DNA of 55,798 nt from Clostridiaceae bacterium. Lineage in GTDB: Bacteria; Bacillota; Clostridia; Acetivibrionales; DUMC01. Positions within the stretch are counted from its first letter, which is position 1; each line of letters begins with the position of its first letter. Location: contig DUMC01000147.1 in the NCBI GenBank assembly GCA_012840075.1, positions 1 to 55,798 on the forward strand, in the 5' to 3' direction. Under the pieces are notes generated by a model. The model saw nothing but the letters and a program-made list of their open reading frames with translations. It was not told the DNA's origin and did not search any database. This document shows, in pieces, positions 1-8,942 of this stretch. A program made the translations under genes and the position numbers.

Positions 1-2016
1 GGTATAAAGATGCCTACATTTAATGCTGGTGATGATGTTGTAATTTCATTGCCTATTGTTAACTTATCTCAAATACCGGCTAAAAATATTACGGTTTCCA
101 TTGATACTTCCGATGTCAATTCATTGCCTTTTACTTTTGAACAAATAAATCTTACAAGGAAGCTGGACAGTTTGGCTTCGGGCAAAGAAACAACAGTGAC
201 TTTTAACGTAAAGATAAAGCCATACATACCAGATGGGATTTATCCCGTTAAAATTAACTATGAGTACTTGAATTCTGCAAATAATAGTTTTACTGACAGT
301 GAAACTATTTATATAAAGATTGTAAATGCCCAGACTCCACCCAAAATTATATTGGAAAGATTCAGTGTTTACAGCAATGATGGTGAAAATCCTCTGCCGG
401 GGAGTTTATTTAGCCTTTCATTGGAACTGAAGAATCAAGGAAGTTCACCGGCTAAAGATGTAAAAGTTTCCCTAAAAGGTCTTAGCAACGACGGCATATT
501 CGTAGTTCAATCTGCTGATACGAAGTATGTGACTTCCATAGATGGACAGACAACCAAAAAAGTTGAGTACTTCTTACATGTTGCGGAAAATTTCAAAGGA
601 AATAATGCTTTGCTTACTGCAAGAGTCGAGTATACTGACGACTCAGGAAAGGCTTATAGTGACGAATATCAATTTTTTATAAAGATTACTCAGATAGAAG
701 AGGAAGAAGAAGAGGAAAAAGTTGAAACCGTTCCGGAGTTAATACTAAAGAATATGGAATACCCACATGAACAGATAAACGCAGGAGAGGAGTTCAATAT
801 AAAATTTTCACTTGAAAATATAGGAAATGATACGGCTTACAATGTAAAAATATCAGTAACTTGTGAGGATGGGGTTCTTCCCATATCCACCAGCACGCTG
901 GTCGTTGATGAATTGGGAAAAAGTCAAGTGAAAGATTTTAGTTTTGACTTTTATGCAAAAGAATCAGCAGTAACTAAGAATCATTTGATAACCGTAACTG
1001 TAGAATATGAGAATAAGATAGATGAAGTTAAGGAAGAAACAGGTGTTAAAGCAGAAAAACTTTCCTTAACCCGTTATGCAGGTGTATATATAAAAGCAGT
1101 TGAAGAAGAAAAAGAAGAAGAGGAAACAAAAACAGTACCAAAAATCATCATTAACAAGTACGACTTTGGAACTGAATCACCCAAAGCCGGAGAGAATTTT
1201 GTATTAAGATTAACTTTTTTGAATACAAGCAAAATTGTTCCCATTAGGAATATTAAAATAACCTTTACTTCCAAAGACGGAATATTTATACCAACCAGCA
1301 GCAGCAACACATTCTTTATTGAGAACATGAATGTGCAGCAAACAGCGGAAAGAGAAGTTGAGTTATTTGTAAAATCTGACGCACCGGCAAAATCCCATAC
1401 TTTAACTCTTTCTTTTGATTACGAAGATGAAAAAGGAACTCAATATAGTGCAACAGAAGAAATAAGCATACCGGTGACCCAAGAATTGAGGCTTGAGATA
1501 GGGCAGCTTCAAATGCCGACAGATACAATGGAAGGGCAACCGATACCTGTATTCGTGGACTTCTTCAATATGGGTAAGAGTACTTTGTATAACCTGATGG
1601 TTAGCTTGGAAGGCGAAGGTTTTACAGGTGAAAATAGTGATTATTTTGTAGGTAATTTTGAATCCGGCAGAAGCGACTACTACGAAGTAATGCTCACACC
1701 TACGGCAACAGGAGAAATAACAGGTAATATATTATTCACTTTTGAGGACGAAACAGGAAAGAAAAATGAGGTAAGAAAAGAATTCAAACTTAATGTAATG
1801 CCCATGCGTGTGCCGGAAATGCCTGTTGATGGTGGATACCCCGGAAGTGAATTTCCAGGTAAAGAAATTCCGGGTCAAAACCAAGGAAACAAATTATTTA
1901 CACCTCTCAATATAGGAATAGGAGCCGGTGCACTTTTGTTAATAATAGTAATAATAACAATTATTGTTGTTAAGAAAAGGCGAGCAAGAAAGGCGGAGAT
2001 GATGTTAGATGAATAG
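1..2016 (+). CDS. CARDB-like multi-repeat surface protein with C-terminal membrane anchor (5' partial)
   Basis: The frame is open to the window edge, so the N-terminus is missing. The first ATG, at 10, has no ribosome binding site and sits inside a repeat. The visible 668 residues hold about five Ig-like beta-sandwich repeats of roughly 120-130 residues. Each has the CARDB/COG1361-type pattern of an AGE or AGD turn followed by strands such as VSLKG and NVKIS. Acidic glutamate-rich linkers separate repeats 2-3 and 3-4. Near the C-terminus lie a Gly/Pro-rich hinge, one hydrophobic helix (about residues 633-655) and a KKRRARK stop-transfer tail, so the repeats should face outside. The stop overlaps the next gene, an ABC permease, by 8 bp, which implies translational coupling. 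A role as an extracellular partner of that exporter is inferred from the coupling. Confidence 0.75.
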   Translation, partial: GIKMPTFNAGDDVVISLPIVNLSQIPAKNITVSIDTSDVNSLPFTFEQINLTRKLDSLASGKETTVTFNVKIKPYIPDGIYPVKINYEYLNSANNSFTDSETIYIKIVNAQTPPKIILERFSVYSNDGENPLPGSLFSLSLELKNQGSSPAKDVKVSLKGLSNDGIFVVQSADTKYVTSIDGQTTKKVEYFLHVAENFKGNNALLTARVEYTDDSGKAYSDEYQFFIKITQIEEEEEEEKVETVPELILKNMEYPHEQINAGEEFNIKFSLENIGNDTAYNVKISVTCEDGVLPISTSTLVVDELGKSQVKDFSFDFYAKESAVTKNHLITVTVEYENKIDEVKEETGVKAEKLSLTRYAGVYIKAVEEEKEEEETKTVPKIIINKYDFGTESPKAGENFVLRLTFLNTSKIVPIRNIKITFTSKDGIFIPTSSSNTFFIENMNVQQTAEREVELFVKSDAPAKSHTLTLSFDYEDEKGTQYSATEEISIPVTQELRLEIGQLQMPTDTMEGQPIPVFVDFFNMGKSTLYNLMVSLEGEGFTGENSDYFVGNFESGRSDYYEVMLTPTATGEITGNILFTFEDETGKKNEVRKEFKLNVMPMRVPEMPVDGGYPGSEFPGKEIPGQNQGNKLFTPLNIGIGAGALLLIIVIITIIVVKKRRARKAEMMLDE

Positions 2017-3361
2017 CTTGGACATTATCGGAATGGCCTTTAGAAATCTTTGGAGGAGAAAAGTCAGAACAATATTAACTGTTTTTGGTGTAATAATTGG
2101 CACTGCATCCATAGTTTTGATGCTTTCTCTTAGCATCGGGATGAATGAGAGCTTTAAGCAGCAAATAAGTCAAATGGGGAGCCTTACCGTTATTAATGTA
2201 GATACGTATTATGTGCCTGAACTTGAAGATGGTAATGTGTATTATTATGGTTATTCAAGGCGACAAAATCAAAATGTAACACTTGATGATAAGGCGTTGG
2301 AGGAAATTGCATCTATAGATGGTGTAGTGGCGGTTACTCCCTTAATGAATAGTTATGCCAGACTTCATTCCGGGAAATATGAAGCATATGTTCCAATATA
2401 TGGAGTTTATGCAGAAAATATGGAAGCTTTCGGGTTTGAAATTGAACAAGGACGTTTACTTGAAGCAAATGACAGCAATGCAGCAGTATTCGGCAATAAT
2501 GTAAGATACAATTTTTATAATACCAGATCCCGTAATTGGTATAGACGGGAAGAACCTAATATTGATGTTATGAAAGACAAAATCACTGTAAATTTCAATA
2601 TGGGTTATTCCCCTGAACCTGAAAAAGGTAACAGAAGAAACAAAGAACAGGAGCTCAATGTAGTTGGTGTACTGAAGCCAGGCAATTATGATTATGCCAT
2701 ATTCATGGATGTAGATTATTTAAAAAAGCTTATTAAAGCTAATAGCAGGACATCCAATAATCCAGGGAGAATAAACTACGGTTCAAATACCAACACTGAC
2801 AGCTATGAACAGGCAATGGTGAAGGTTGAAAGGCTGGAGGACGTGGAAAGAGTTCAACAGGCAATTAAAGATATGGGCTTTGGTGCGTCAAGCCTTACAG
2901 ATATATTAAGAACTATGATGGACCAGACCAAGACCATCCGGGTAATATTGAGCGCAATTGGCGGAGTTGCTTTGTTTATAGCAGCAATAGGCATAACAAA
3001 TACAATGATTATGTCAATCTATGAAAGAACAAAAGAAATAGGAATAATGAAGGTTTTAGGATGTCTTCTCCGTGATATAAGGAAGCTGTTCCTTTTAGAA
3101 TCTGCGCTAATAGGGTTTATGGGGGGTATAATTGGTATTGGCTTCAGTTACTTAGCATCGACGTTAATGAATAATGCAGGCATCAGCTTCTTAAACATAG
3201 GCTGGTACTCAAGCGTAGGTCCATCGAAAATTTCAATTATCCCAATATGGTTGGCCCTTGCTGCAATTGCCTTTGCTTCTTTTGTAGGAATTATATCCGG
3301 TTTTTATCCCGCATTAAGAGCCATGAGATTGAGTCCTCTTGAAGCCATAAGGAACGAATAA
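2009..3361 (+). CDS. MacB/FtsX-type ABC transporter permease
   Basis: The 450-residue protein has the MacB layout. There is an N-terminal membrane helix after NLWRRKVRTIL (about residues 20-43), a large extracytoplasmic MacB-like domain (about 45-300) and three C-terminal helices (about 305-335, 355-385, 410-440). The C-terminal FtsX signatures NTMIMSIYERTKEIGIMKV and YPALRAMRLSPLEAIR are present. Family members work with a cytoplasmic ATPase in lipoprotein or peptide export or in mechanotransmission. No ATPase gene is in the window, so it probably lies upstream. The ATG overlaps the preceding CARDB-like gene and has a GGAG site inside it. Substrate unknown. Confidence 0.88.
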   Translation: MNSLDIIGMAFRNLWRRKVRTILTVFGVIIGTASIVLMLSLSIGMNESFKQQISQMGSLTVINVDTYYVPELEDGNVYYYGYSRRQNQNVTLDDKALEEIASIDGVVAVTPLMNSYARLHSGKYEAYVPIYGVYAENMEAFGFEIEQGRLLEANDSNAAVFGNNVRYNFYNTRSRNWYRREEPNIDVMKDKITVNFNMGYSPEPEKGNRRNKEQELNVVGVLKPGNYDYAIFMDVDYLKKLIKANSRTSNNPGRINYGSNTNTDSYEQAMVKVERLEDVERVQQAIKDMGFGASSLTDILRTMMDQTKTIRVILSAIGGVALFIAAIGITNTMIMSIYERTKEIGIMKVLGCLLRDIRKLFLLESALIGFMGGIIGIGFSYLASTLMNNAGISFLNIGWYSSVGPSKISIIPIWLALAAIAFASFVGIISGFYPALRAMRLSPLEAIRNE

Positions 3362-3399
3362 CCATAAACCGTAAATAACCGTAAAACATAAAAGAAAGG

Positions 3400-3427
3400 A
3401 AATGGGGGTCGGACGCCTGACCCCATT
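3400..3427 (+). terminator. Hairpin terminator with GGGTCAGG-type repeat sequence
   Basis: The arms AAATGGGGGTCGG and CCTGACCCCATTT pair with one bulge around an ACG loop and are followed by TTCTTTT. The hairpin lies 40 bp after the permease stop. Its right arm carries the same GGTCAGG core that recurs at 12624 and 25777, so it may be a dispersed REP-like unit serving as terminator. A second small hairpin (GTGCATTT/AAATGCAC, 3437-3454) follows. Confidence 0.6.
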
Positions 3428-3472
3428 TTCTTTTGGGTGCATTTAGAAATGCACTCATTTCATTTTTCCTCC

Positions 3473-3501
3473 TTGACAACATATGTATTTAAACATAATA
3501 T
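3473..3501 (+). promoter_or_regulatory. Sigma-A promoter of the epimerase pair
   Basis: A perfect TTGACA -35 box (3473-3478), a 17-bp spacer and a TAATAT -10 box (3496-3501) lie 34 bp before the ATG of the first epimerase gene. Both elements and the spacing match the housekeeping consensus. Confidence 0.75.
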
Positions 3502-3534
3502 TAAGTTAGAAATCAAAGGGAAAGGAGCATTTCC

Positions 3535-4389
3535 ATGATTGATTTTAAAATCGGTGTTATTGTAGATTCCTTCAGAATTGATATCAAAGAGGCTGTAAAG
3601 AAAGCAAAAGAAGTCGGTGCTGACGGAATACAGGTTTATACAACTAGTGGTCCTATGGCACCTGAGAATCTTAACTCACAGAAAAGAAAAGAGTTCCTTG
3701 ATTATGTAACATCTCACGGATTAGTCATTTCAGCATTATGCGGCGATCTCGGTAAGGGTTTTGCAAATAAAGAAGAAAATCCTAAGCTTATTGAAAAATC
3801 TAAGAGAATAATGGATCTGGCTAAAGATTTAAACACAAATGTTGTTACAACTCACATAGGTGTAGTACCGGAAGATCCTAATCACCCAAGATGGGCCATA
3901 TTACAAGAGGCTTGTGAAGAATTAGGTGAGTATGCAGATAGTGTAGGAGCATATTTTGCAATTGAAACAGGACCTGAAACTTCTTTAGTGTTGAAAAAAT
4001 TCCTTGACGGCCTCAAATCCAAGGGAGTAAGGGTTAATCTTGATCCTGCCAACCTCGTAATGGTTACTGGCGATGATCCGGTACAAGCGGTTTATAATCT
4101 TAAGGATTACATTGTTCATACACACGCCAAGGACGGAATAATGCTCAGAAAAGGAAATCCTGAAGTTATATACGGAATGCTAGAGGAGGAAATTCAAGCA
4201 GGTGCTTCTTTTAAAGAGGTACCACTGGGTGAAGGCAGCGTTAATTTTAAAGAATATCTTAAAGCATTGAATTCTATAGGTTATAACGGCTTCCTTACTA
4301 TTGAAAGGGAAGTTGGAGAAAATCCTGAAAAAGATATAAGAACTGCCGTAGAATTTTTAAAGAAAACCATAAGTGAGCTGAACAGATAA
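3535..4389 (+). CDS. Sugar phosphate isomerase/epimerase (xylose-isomerase-like TIM barrel)
   Basis: This 284-residue protein shows the AP endonuclease 2/xylose isomerase-like TIM-barrel pattern. Features are a GADGIQVYT start strand, SALCGDLG, TTHIGVVPEDP, FAIETGPE, NLDPANL, the metal-site strand VHTHAKDG and EVPLGEGSVNFKEY near the end. The E, D and H residues in these strands are the usual divalent-metal ligands. The substrate is not predictable within this family. The start has an AAAGGAG site and follows a consensus promoter. A second, divergent family member follows after 135 bp, and two more lie in the pentose island. Confidence 0.82.
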   Translation: MIDFKIGVIVDSFRIDIKEAVKKAKEVGADGIQVYTTSGPMAPENLNSQKRKEFLDYVTSHGLVISALCGDLGKGFANKEENPKLIEKSKRIMDLAKDLNTNVVTTHIGVVPEDPNHPRWAILQEACEELGEYADSVGAYFAIETGPETSLVLKKFLDGLKSKGVRVNLDPANLVMVTGDDPVQAVYNLKDYIVHTHAKDGIMLRKGNPEVIYGMLEEEIQAGASFKEVPLGEGSVNFKEYLKALNSIGYNGFLTIEREVGENPEKDIRTAVEFLKKTISELNR

Positions 4390-4524
4390 CGATTATAAAC
4401 TCATTTTATGACAGGTAGTAATTAATACGTTTTTATATATAGCGAATAATACCTTGTTGTTATATGTATCGGATAATAATTGGGCTAAATATAAACCAAA
4501 ATATGTTATATTTGGAGGTAAAAT

Positions 4525-5397
4525 ATGAAACTGGGAGTTAGCTCATATAGCTTTAGCAGGTTAATGGCCAATAATACCTTAACACTGCTTGAGGTAATAC
4601 ACAAGGCAAAAGAAATGGGATTTGATGTAATAGAATTTTCAGGATTAAAGCTTCCGGAAGGTGAAAAGCCTGAAAGTTTTGCAGAAAAAGTAAGAGAAGA
4701 ATGCGCTCGCGTAGGAATAGAAGTTGGAAACTATACTATAGGAGCTGATTTTATAAACGGCTCTAACGGAAATCTTAATGATGAGATTGAAAGATTAAAA
4801 GGTGAAGTCAGAATTGCAAAAATACTGGGTTCACCGGGAATGCGTCATGATGCAACCAGAGGATTTCCTCGTGGGTATGTAGGACCGAAAGGTTTTGATG
4901 ATGCTTTGCCGATTTTAATTAAGGGATGTAGGGCTGTAACCGAGTATGCCGAAAGCTTAGGCATACGCACCATGGTTGAGAATCACGGTTTCTTTGTTCA
5001 GGACAGCGAAAGAGTTGAAAAACTTGCAAACGGTGTGAACCATAAGAACTTTGGTTTATTGGTTGATATCGGTAACTTCTTATGTGCCGATGAAGATCCT
5101 GCAAAAGCAGTAGGAAGGGTAGCACCATATGCATTTCATGTTCATGTTAAGGATTTCCATGTAAAACCGGGAACGGCGGTGAATCCAGGCACAGGTTGGT
5201 TTAATTCAAGGGCAGGTAACTACTTACGTGGAGCAATAATCGGGCATGGTGATGTTCCTGTATTGCAGTGCCTTAGAATATTGAAAAAGGCAGGTTATGA
5301 CGGAACAATATCAATTGAATTTGAAGGTATGGAAGATCCTATTTTGGGTATTTCAGTTGGTTTGGAAAACCTGAAAAAATATATTGCAATGTTGTAA
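4525..5397 (+). CDS. Sugar phosphate isomerase/epimerase
   Basis: This 290-residue TIM-barrel protein begins MKLGVSSYSFSRLM after a TTTGGAGG site. Metal-binding strands are recognisable: GFDVIEFSG, MVENHGFF, LLVDIGNFL, AFHVHVKDFH and SIEFEGMEDP. The family interconverts or cleaves keto-sugars and cyclitols, and the exact substrate cannot be read from motifs. It is clearly a different subfamily from its upstream neighbour (IGADFINGS and HDATRGFPRG are not shared). A strong hairpin 79 bp downstream ends the transcript, so 3535-5397 is probably a two-gene unit. Confidence 0.82.
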   Translation: MKLGVSSYSFSRLMANNTLTLLEVIHKAKEMGFDVIEFSGLKLPEGEKPESFAEKVREECARVGIEVGNYTIGADFINGSNGNLNDEIERLKGEVRIAKILGSPGMRHDATRGFPRGYVGPKGFDDALPILIKGCRAVTEYAESLGIRTMVENHGFFVQDSERVEKLANGVNHKNFGLLVDIGNFLCADEDPAKAVGRVAPYAFHVHVKDFHVKPGTAVNPGTGWFNSRAGNYLRGAIIGHGDVPVLQCLRILKKAGYDGTISIEFEGMEDPILGISVGLENLKKYIAML

Positions 5398-5475
5398 AAC
5401 ACAGTGCCGTAAACGCATCGCTATAGTGTGACTGGTTGTAATTTGTAATTATTATTTTATTACATCCGCTAAATT

Positions 5476-5524
5476 GAGACATTCCTTGATTTATGGAGGA
5501 GTATAAGGAATGTCTCTTTTAGTT
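5476..5524 (+). terminator. Rho-independent terminator
   Basis: A perfect 12-bp stem, GAGACATTCCTT (5476-5487) with AAGGAATGTCTC (5505-5516), encloses a 17-nt loop and is followed by TTTTAGTTTT. It closes the epimerase unit. Confidence 0.75.
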
Positions 5525-5619
5525 TTAATAAAAATGGCTGTTTTAATTTCATCACTTATGTTTTTATGTTTTGATTTTAGGAAGTATTGCGTATTACTAA
5601 ATATTGTAAAAAAATGACA

Positions 5620-5671
5620 CTTTCTTGTATCATATATTTTTTAATCTTTCTTATATCATACATTTCTTAAT
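5620..5671 (+). repeat. Two tandem imperfect 26-bp repeats
   Basis: CTTTCTTGTATCATATA... at 5620-5645 is repeated at 5646-5671 with 3 mismatches in 26. The pair lies in the otherwise empty AT-rich gap (5527-5800) upstream of the nrdD promoter. Nothing else is recognisable in that gap. Confidence 0.6.
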
Positions 5672-5800
5672 CCTAAATATTGAAAATTTTACATTTTTAA
5701 TAAGTAAAATTTACCTGAGATTATTAATTCGATTTTTTAAGTATTACGATAATTTTCCAATATAAATTTCTTATTTCAGCTTAAATAATAAAAAGTAAAA

Positions 5801-5830
5801 TTGACTCTATATGTTGTGGTTTGATATTAT
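5801..5830 (+). promoter_or_regulatory. nrdDG promoter
   Basis: TTGACT (5801-5806), an 18-bp spacer and TATTAT (5825-5830) form a good sigma-A promoter. It places the transcript start near 5837 and so supports the GTG at 5868 as the nrdD start, because the upstream ATG at 5811 lies inside the promoter. Confidence 0.7.
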
Positions 5831-5851
5831 ACTTTCATCAACATATAGAGG
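5804..5851 (+). promoter_or_regulatory. Tandem NrdR boxes overlapping the nrdDG promoter
   Basis: A perfect 12-bp inverted repeat, CTCTATATGTTG (5805-5816) and CAACATATAGAG (5839-5850), brackets the -10 box. Read as 16-mers at 5804-5819 and 5836-5851, the sites match the NrdR consensus ACACWATATATWGTGT at about 13 and 10 positions. They are separated by 16 bp, the spacing known for NrdR operators. Binding there would block the promoter. The nrdR gene itself is not in the window. Confidence 0.72.
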
Positions 5852-5867
5852 CAGAGGAGGTAAATTT

Positions 5868-8192
5868 GTGTTAACGAAAATAAGAAAAAGAGATGGAAGA
5901 GAGGTTCCATTTAACATAGAAAAAATTGCCAATGCAATATTCAAAGCGGCCATGGCGGCAGGCGGTAACGATTATAACATGGCATTAAGGCTGGCAGAAC
6001 AGGTTACTAAGGTGCTGGAAAAGAAATATGTGGATACCATACCGGGTGTAGAAGATATCCAGGATGTAGTTGAAAAAGTATTAATTGAAAACGGTCATGC
6101 CCGCACTGCTAAAGAGTATATACTTTATAGGGCTGAACGGACCCGTGTAAGAGAAATGAACACAAGGCTTATGAAAGTCCTTGAAGACCTTACGTTTAAA
6201 GATGCAGCAGATGCTGACATAAAGAGGGAAAATGCCAATATTGACGGGGATACTGCCATGGGAACCATGTTAAGATATGGTTCGGAAAGTGCAAAGCAGT
6301 TTTACGATTTGTTTATATTAAAACCATCCCATTCAAAAGCTCATAAAGACGGAGATATACATATACACGACCTGGATTTTCTTACACTTACTACAACCTG
6401 CTGCCAGATTGATATTATTAAGCTTTTTAAAGGTGGTTTTTGCACCGGTCATGGTTATTTAAGAGAACCTAACGATATACTGAGTTACGCAGCTCTTGCA
6501 TGTATTGCAATTCAATCTAACCAGAATGATCAGCATGGTGGACAGAGCATACCTAACTTTGATTACGGAATGGCTTTGGGAGTTGCTAAAACATATACAA
6601 GATTATACCGTCAGAATTTGATAAATGCCATTGAACTCATAACCGGAAGCAGCGAATTTGAGAAAGAGATCCAGTCCATATTTAAAACCATAGAGGAGGA
6701 ACACGGAAGAAAGCCTACGTTGAATTCAAGGAACACAGGTGATACTTATAAAAAGGTAGAAGCCGAATATCTTGAAAAGCTCATTAAAGATAAAGATATT
6801 ATTACAAAAGCACAGAGCTTTGCAGAAAAGAGGGCAAATATAGAAACTGAAAGACGTACTTATCAAGCTATGGAGGCCCTTATTCATAATCTTAATACAA
6901 TGCATAGCCGTGCCGGAGCTCAAATTCCGTTTAGTTCCATTAATTACGGTATGGATACTTCGCCTGAAGGACGCTTGGTAATAAAATCGGTATTGCTTGC
7001 TACGGAAGCCGGCTTGGGTAATGGAGAAACCCCAATTTTCCCAATACAAATATTCAGAGTTAAAGAGGGGGTAAATTATAACCCCGGTGATCCAAATTAT
7101 GATTTGTTTAAGCTGGCATGCAGAGTGAGCGCAAAAAGATTGTTTCCCAATTTTGCCTTCATTGATGCTCCTTTTAATTTAAAATACTACAAACCGGGGC
7201 ATCCGGAAACTGAGATTGCTTACATGGGTTGCAGAACAAGAGTTATTGGTAATGTTTATGATCCGGAAAATGAGATTGTTTACGGAAGAGGAAATTTAAG
7301 TTTTACATCGATTAACCTTCCAAGGTTGGCTATAAAAAGCGGTAGAAACATTGACAGGTTTTTTGACGAGCTGGATCGCATCATCGACCTTGTAATAGAC
7401 CAATTACTAGAGAGATATGAAATTCAGGCTAAGAAAAAGGTCAAAAACTTTCCTTTCTTGATGGGTCAAGGTGTATGGCTGGGTTCTGAAAAATTAGGAA
7501 AAGAAGACGAAATACGGGAAGTATTAAAACATGGAACACTTAGCATGGGATTTATAGGTCTTGCAGAATGTTTGAAAGCTTTAATCGGTAAGCATCACGG
7601 GGAATCCCAAGAAGCTCAAAATCTGGGACTTGAAATTGTAGCGTATATGAGAAGGCGTATGGATGAAGCAAGCAAAAAATATAAAATGAACTTCACTCTT
7701 TTGGCTACTCCTGCTGAGGGTTTGGCAGGAAGGTTTGTAAGAATTGACAGAAAAATATTCGGTGTAATTGAAGGTGTTACTGACAAGGAATACTATACTA
7801 ACAGTTTCCATGTGCCGGTTTATTACAATATAAGTGCTTATGATAAAATTAGCATTGAAGCTCCGTATCATGAATTAACTAACGCAGGTCACATTACATA
7901 TGTGGAATTGGACGGCGATCCTTCAAACAATCTTGAAGCTTTTGAAAAAATTATCAGGGTGATGAAGGAAAAAGGGATAGGTTACGGTTCAATAAACCAT
8001 CCGGTAGACAGGGATCCGGTCTGCGGTTATACGGGAATCATAGGTAATATATGCCCTAAATGCGGTAGAGAAGAGGGAAATATAAAGTTTGAAAGAATAC
8101 GAAGAATAACAGGTTACTTAGTAGGAACCCTTGAACGGTTTAATGATGCTAAAAGAGCTGAAGAGCGTGACAGAGTAAAGCATTCTATTTAA
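5868..8192 (+). CDS. nrdD: Anaerobic (class III) ribonucleoside-triphosphate reductase
   Basis: It reduces ribonucleoside triphosphates to deoxy forms using a glycyl radical, and is oxygen-sensitive. The GTG start at 5868 follows AGAGGAGG, and 774 residues result. An N-terminal ATP-cone (TKIRKRDGREVPFNIEKIA) covers about residues 1-90. The ten-stranded barrel carries HIHDLDF, the CCQID pair and the NTMHSRAGAQIPFSSINYG segment. The C-terminus has a zinc-type cluster (DPVCGY ... CPKCGR) and the radical site RRITGYLVG, with Gly about residue 749. nrdG follows after 110 bp. The NrdR-type boxes predict repression when dNTPs are plentiful. Confidence 0.96.
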   Translation: MLTKIRKRDGREVPFNIEKIANAIFKAAMAAGGNDYNMALRLAEQVTKVLEKKYVDTIPGVEDIQDVVEKVLIENGHARTAKEYILYRAERTRVREMNTRLMKVLEDLTFKDAADADIKRENANIDGDTAMGTMLRYGSESAKQFYDLFILKPSHSKAHKDGDIHIHDLDFLTLTTTCCQIDIIKLFKGGFCTGHGYLREPNDILSYAALACIAIQSNQNDQHGGQSIPNFDYGMALGVAKTYTRLYRQNLINAIELITGSSEFEKEIQSIFKTIEEEHGRKPTLNSRNTGDTYKKVEAEYLEKLIKDKDIITKAQSFAEKRANIETERRTYQAMEALIHNLNTMHSRAGAQIPFSSINYGMDTSPEGRLVIKSVLLATEAGLGNGETPIFPIQIFRVKEGVNYNPGDPNYDLFKLACRVSAKRLFPNFAFIDAPFNLKYYKPGHPETEIAYMGCRTRVIGNVYDPENEIVYGRGNLSFTSINLPRLAIKSGRNIDRFFDELDRIIDLVIDQLLERYEIQAKKKVKNFPFLMGQGVWLGSEKLGKEDEIREVLKHGTLSMGFIGLAECLKALIGKHHGESQEAQNLGLEIVAYMRRRMDEASKKYKMNFTLLATPAEGLAGRFVRIDRKIFGVIEGVTDKEYYTNSFHVPVYYNISAYDKISIEAPYHELTNAGHITYVELDGDPSNNLEAFEKIIRVMKEKGIGYGSINHPVDRDPVCGYTGIIGNICPKCGREEGNIKFERIRRITGYLVGTLERFNDAKRAEERDRVKHSI

Positions 8193-8302
8193 ACATTTGA
8201 ATTTATCATCCAAAGTATTAATTAGGTAGAGGTATTCATTGGGAGGATCAATTATAATCCCATGAAAATATGTTAAAAAAATATGTTCGGAAAGGATTTC
8301 TT

Positions 8303-8821
8303 ATGGAAACAATAAAAACAACATTAAGAATAGCAGGAATAGTAAAAGAATCAATCGTAGACGGGCCAGGAATAAGACTTGTTGTTTTTGCTCAAGGATG
8401 CAAGCGCAGATGCCCCGGATGCCATAATCCCCAAACACATCCCTTCGATGGAGGTAAAATTATCAATATAAATGAAATATTAGAAATGATTGATCGTAAT
8501 CCTTTGATTGACGGAATTACATTGAGTGGAGGAGAACCTTTTGAGCAAGCTGAAGCTTTTGCTGTATTAGCTGAAAAAGTGAAAGAAAAAGGACTAAATG
8601 TCATGACATACACAGGTTATACTTTCGAAGAAATTATGAAGAATCTTAACACGAAAGCAGGGTGGGAAAGGCTTCTTAAAGCATCGGATATTTTAGTGGA
8701 CGGAAGATTCATCCAGGAAGAGCGGGATTTGACACTAAAGTTCAGAGGTTCTAAAAACCAGAGAATTATTGATGTAAAAAAAAGCATTGAGAATAACAGG
8801 GTAGAAATTATATTGATTTAG
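8303..8821 (+). CDS. nrdG: Anaerobic ribonucleotide reductase-activating protein (radical SAM)
   Basis: It generates the glycyl radical on NrdD using S-adenosylmethionine and a 4Fe-4S cluster. The cluster motif CKRRCPGC (Cys33, Cys37, Cys40) sits in QGCKRRCPGCHNPQTHPF, and the TLSGGEPFEQ loop contacts SAM. I chose ATG 8303 (172 aa) because GGAAAGGA precedes it. The longer form from ATG 8270 has its nearest GGAGG 24 nt away. It lies 110 bp after nrdD and presumably shares its transcript. Confidence 0.93.
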   Translation: METIKTTLRIAGIVKESIVDGPGIRLVVFAQGCKRRCPGCHNPQTHPFDGGKIININEILEMIDRNPLIDGITLSGGEPFEQAEAFAVLAEKVKEKGLNVMTYTGYTFEEIMKNLNTKAGWERLLKASDILVDGRFIQEERDLTLKFRGSKNQRIIDVKKSIENNRVEIILI

Positions 8822-8834
8822 TAAAACCTCTCTA

Positions 8835-8863
8835 TTGACACTCTTGACACCAAATGTTAATAT
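8835..8863 (+). promoter_or_regulatory. Promoter of the AraR-like regulator gene
   Basis: TTGACA (8835-8840) and TAATAT (8858-8863) are separated by 17 bp. The inverted-repeat operator starts at the end of the -10 box, so the regulator probably represses its own promoter. A second TTGACA at 8844 has no suitably spaced -10. Confidence 0.7.
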
Positions 8864-8895
8864 AAACATGTACGTACAAGTATGTACATGTTTAT
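8862..8895 (+). promoter_or_regulatory. Operator: 12-bp inverted repeat over the transcription start
   Basis: ATAAACATGTAC (8862-8873) and GTACATGTTTAT (8884-8895) are perfect inverted arms around a 10-bp centre. The embedded ATGTACGTACAA resembles the AraR operator core known from Bacillus (TTGTACGTACAA). It sits immediately before the AraR-like gene. Confidence 0.7.
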
Positions 8896-8942
8896 TTTTA
8901 TTTCATTTGGAATTTTATTTGAAAGAAGCGCAGAGATAACAC

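Noticed and set aside
5811-5867. Upstream ATG start for nrdD
   Set aside because: This ATG falls inside the promoter and NrdR box. The GTG at 5868 has an AGAGGAGG site and matches the usual N-terminus.
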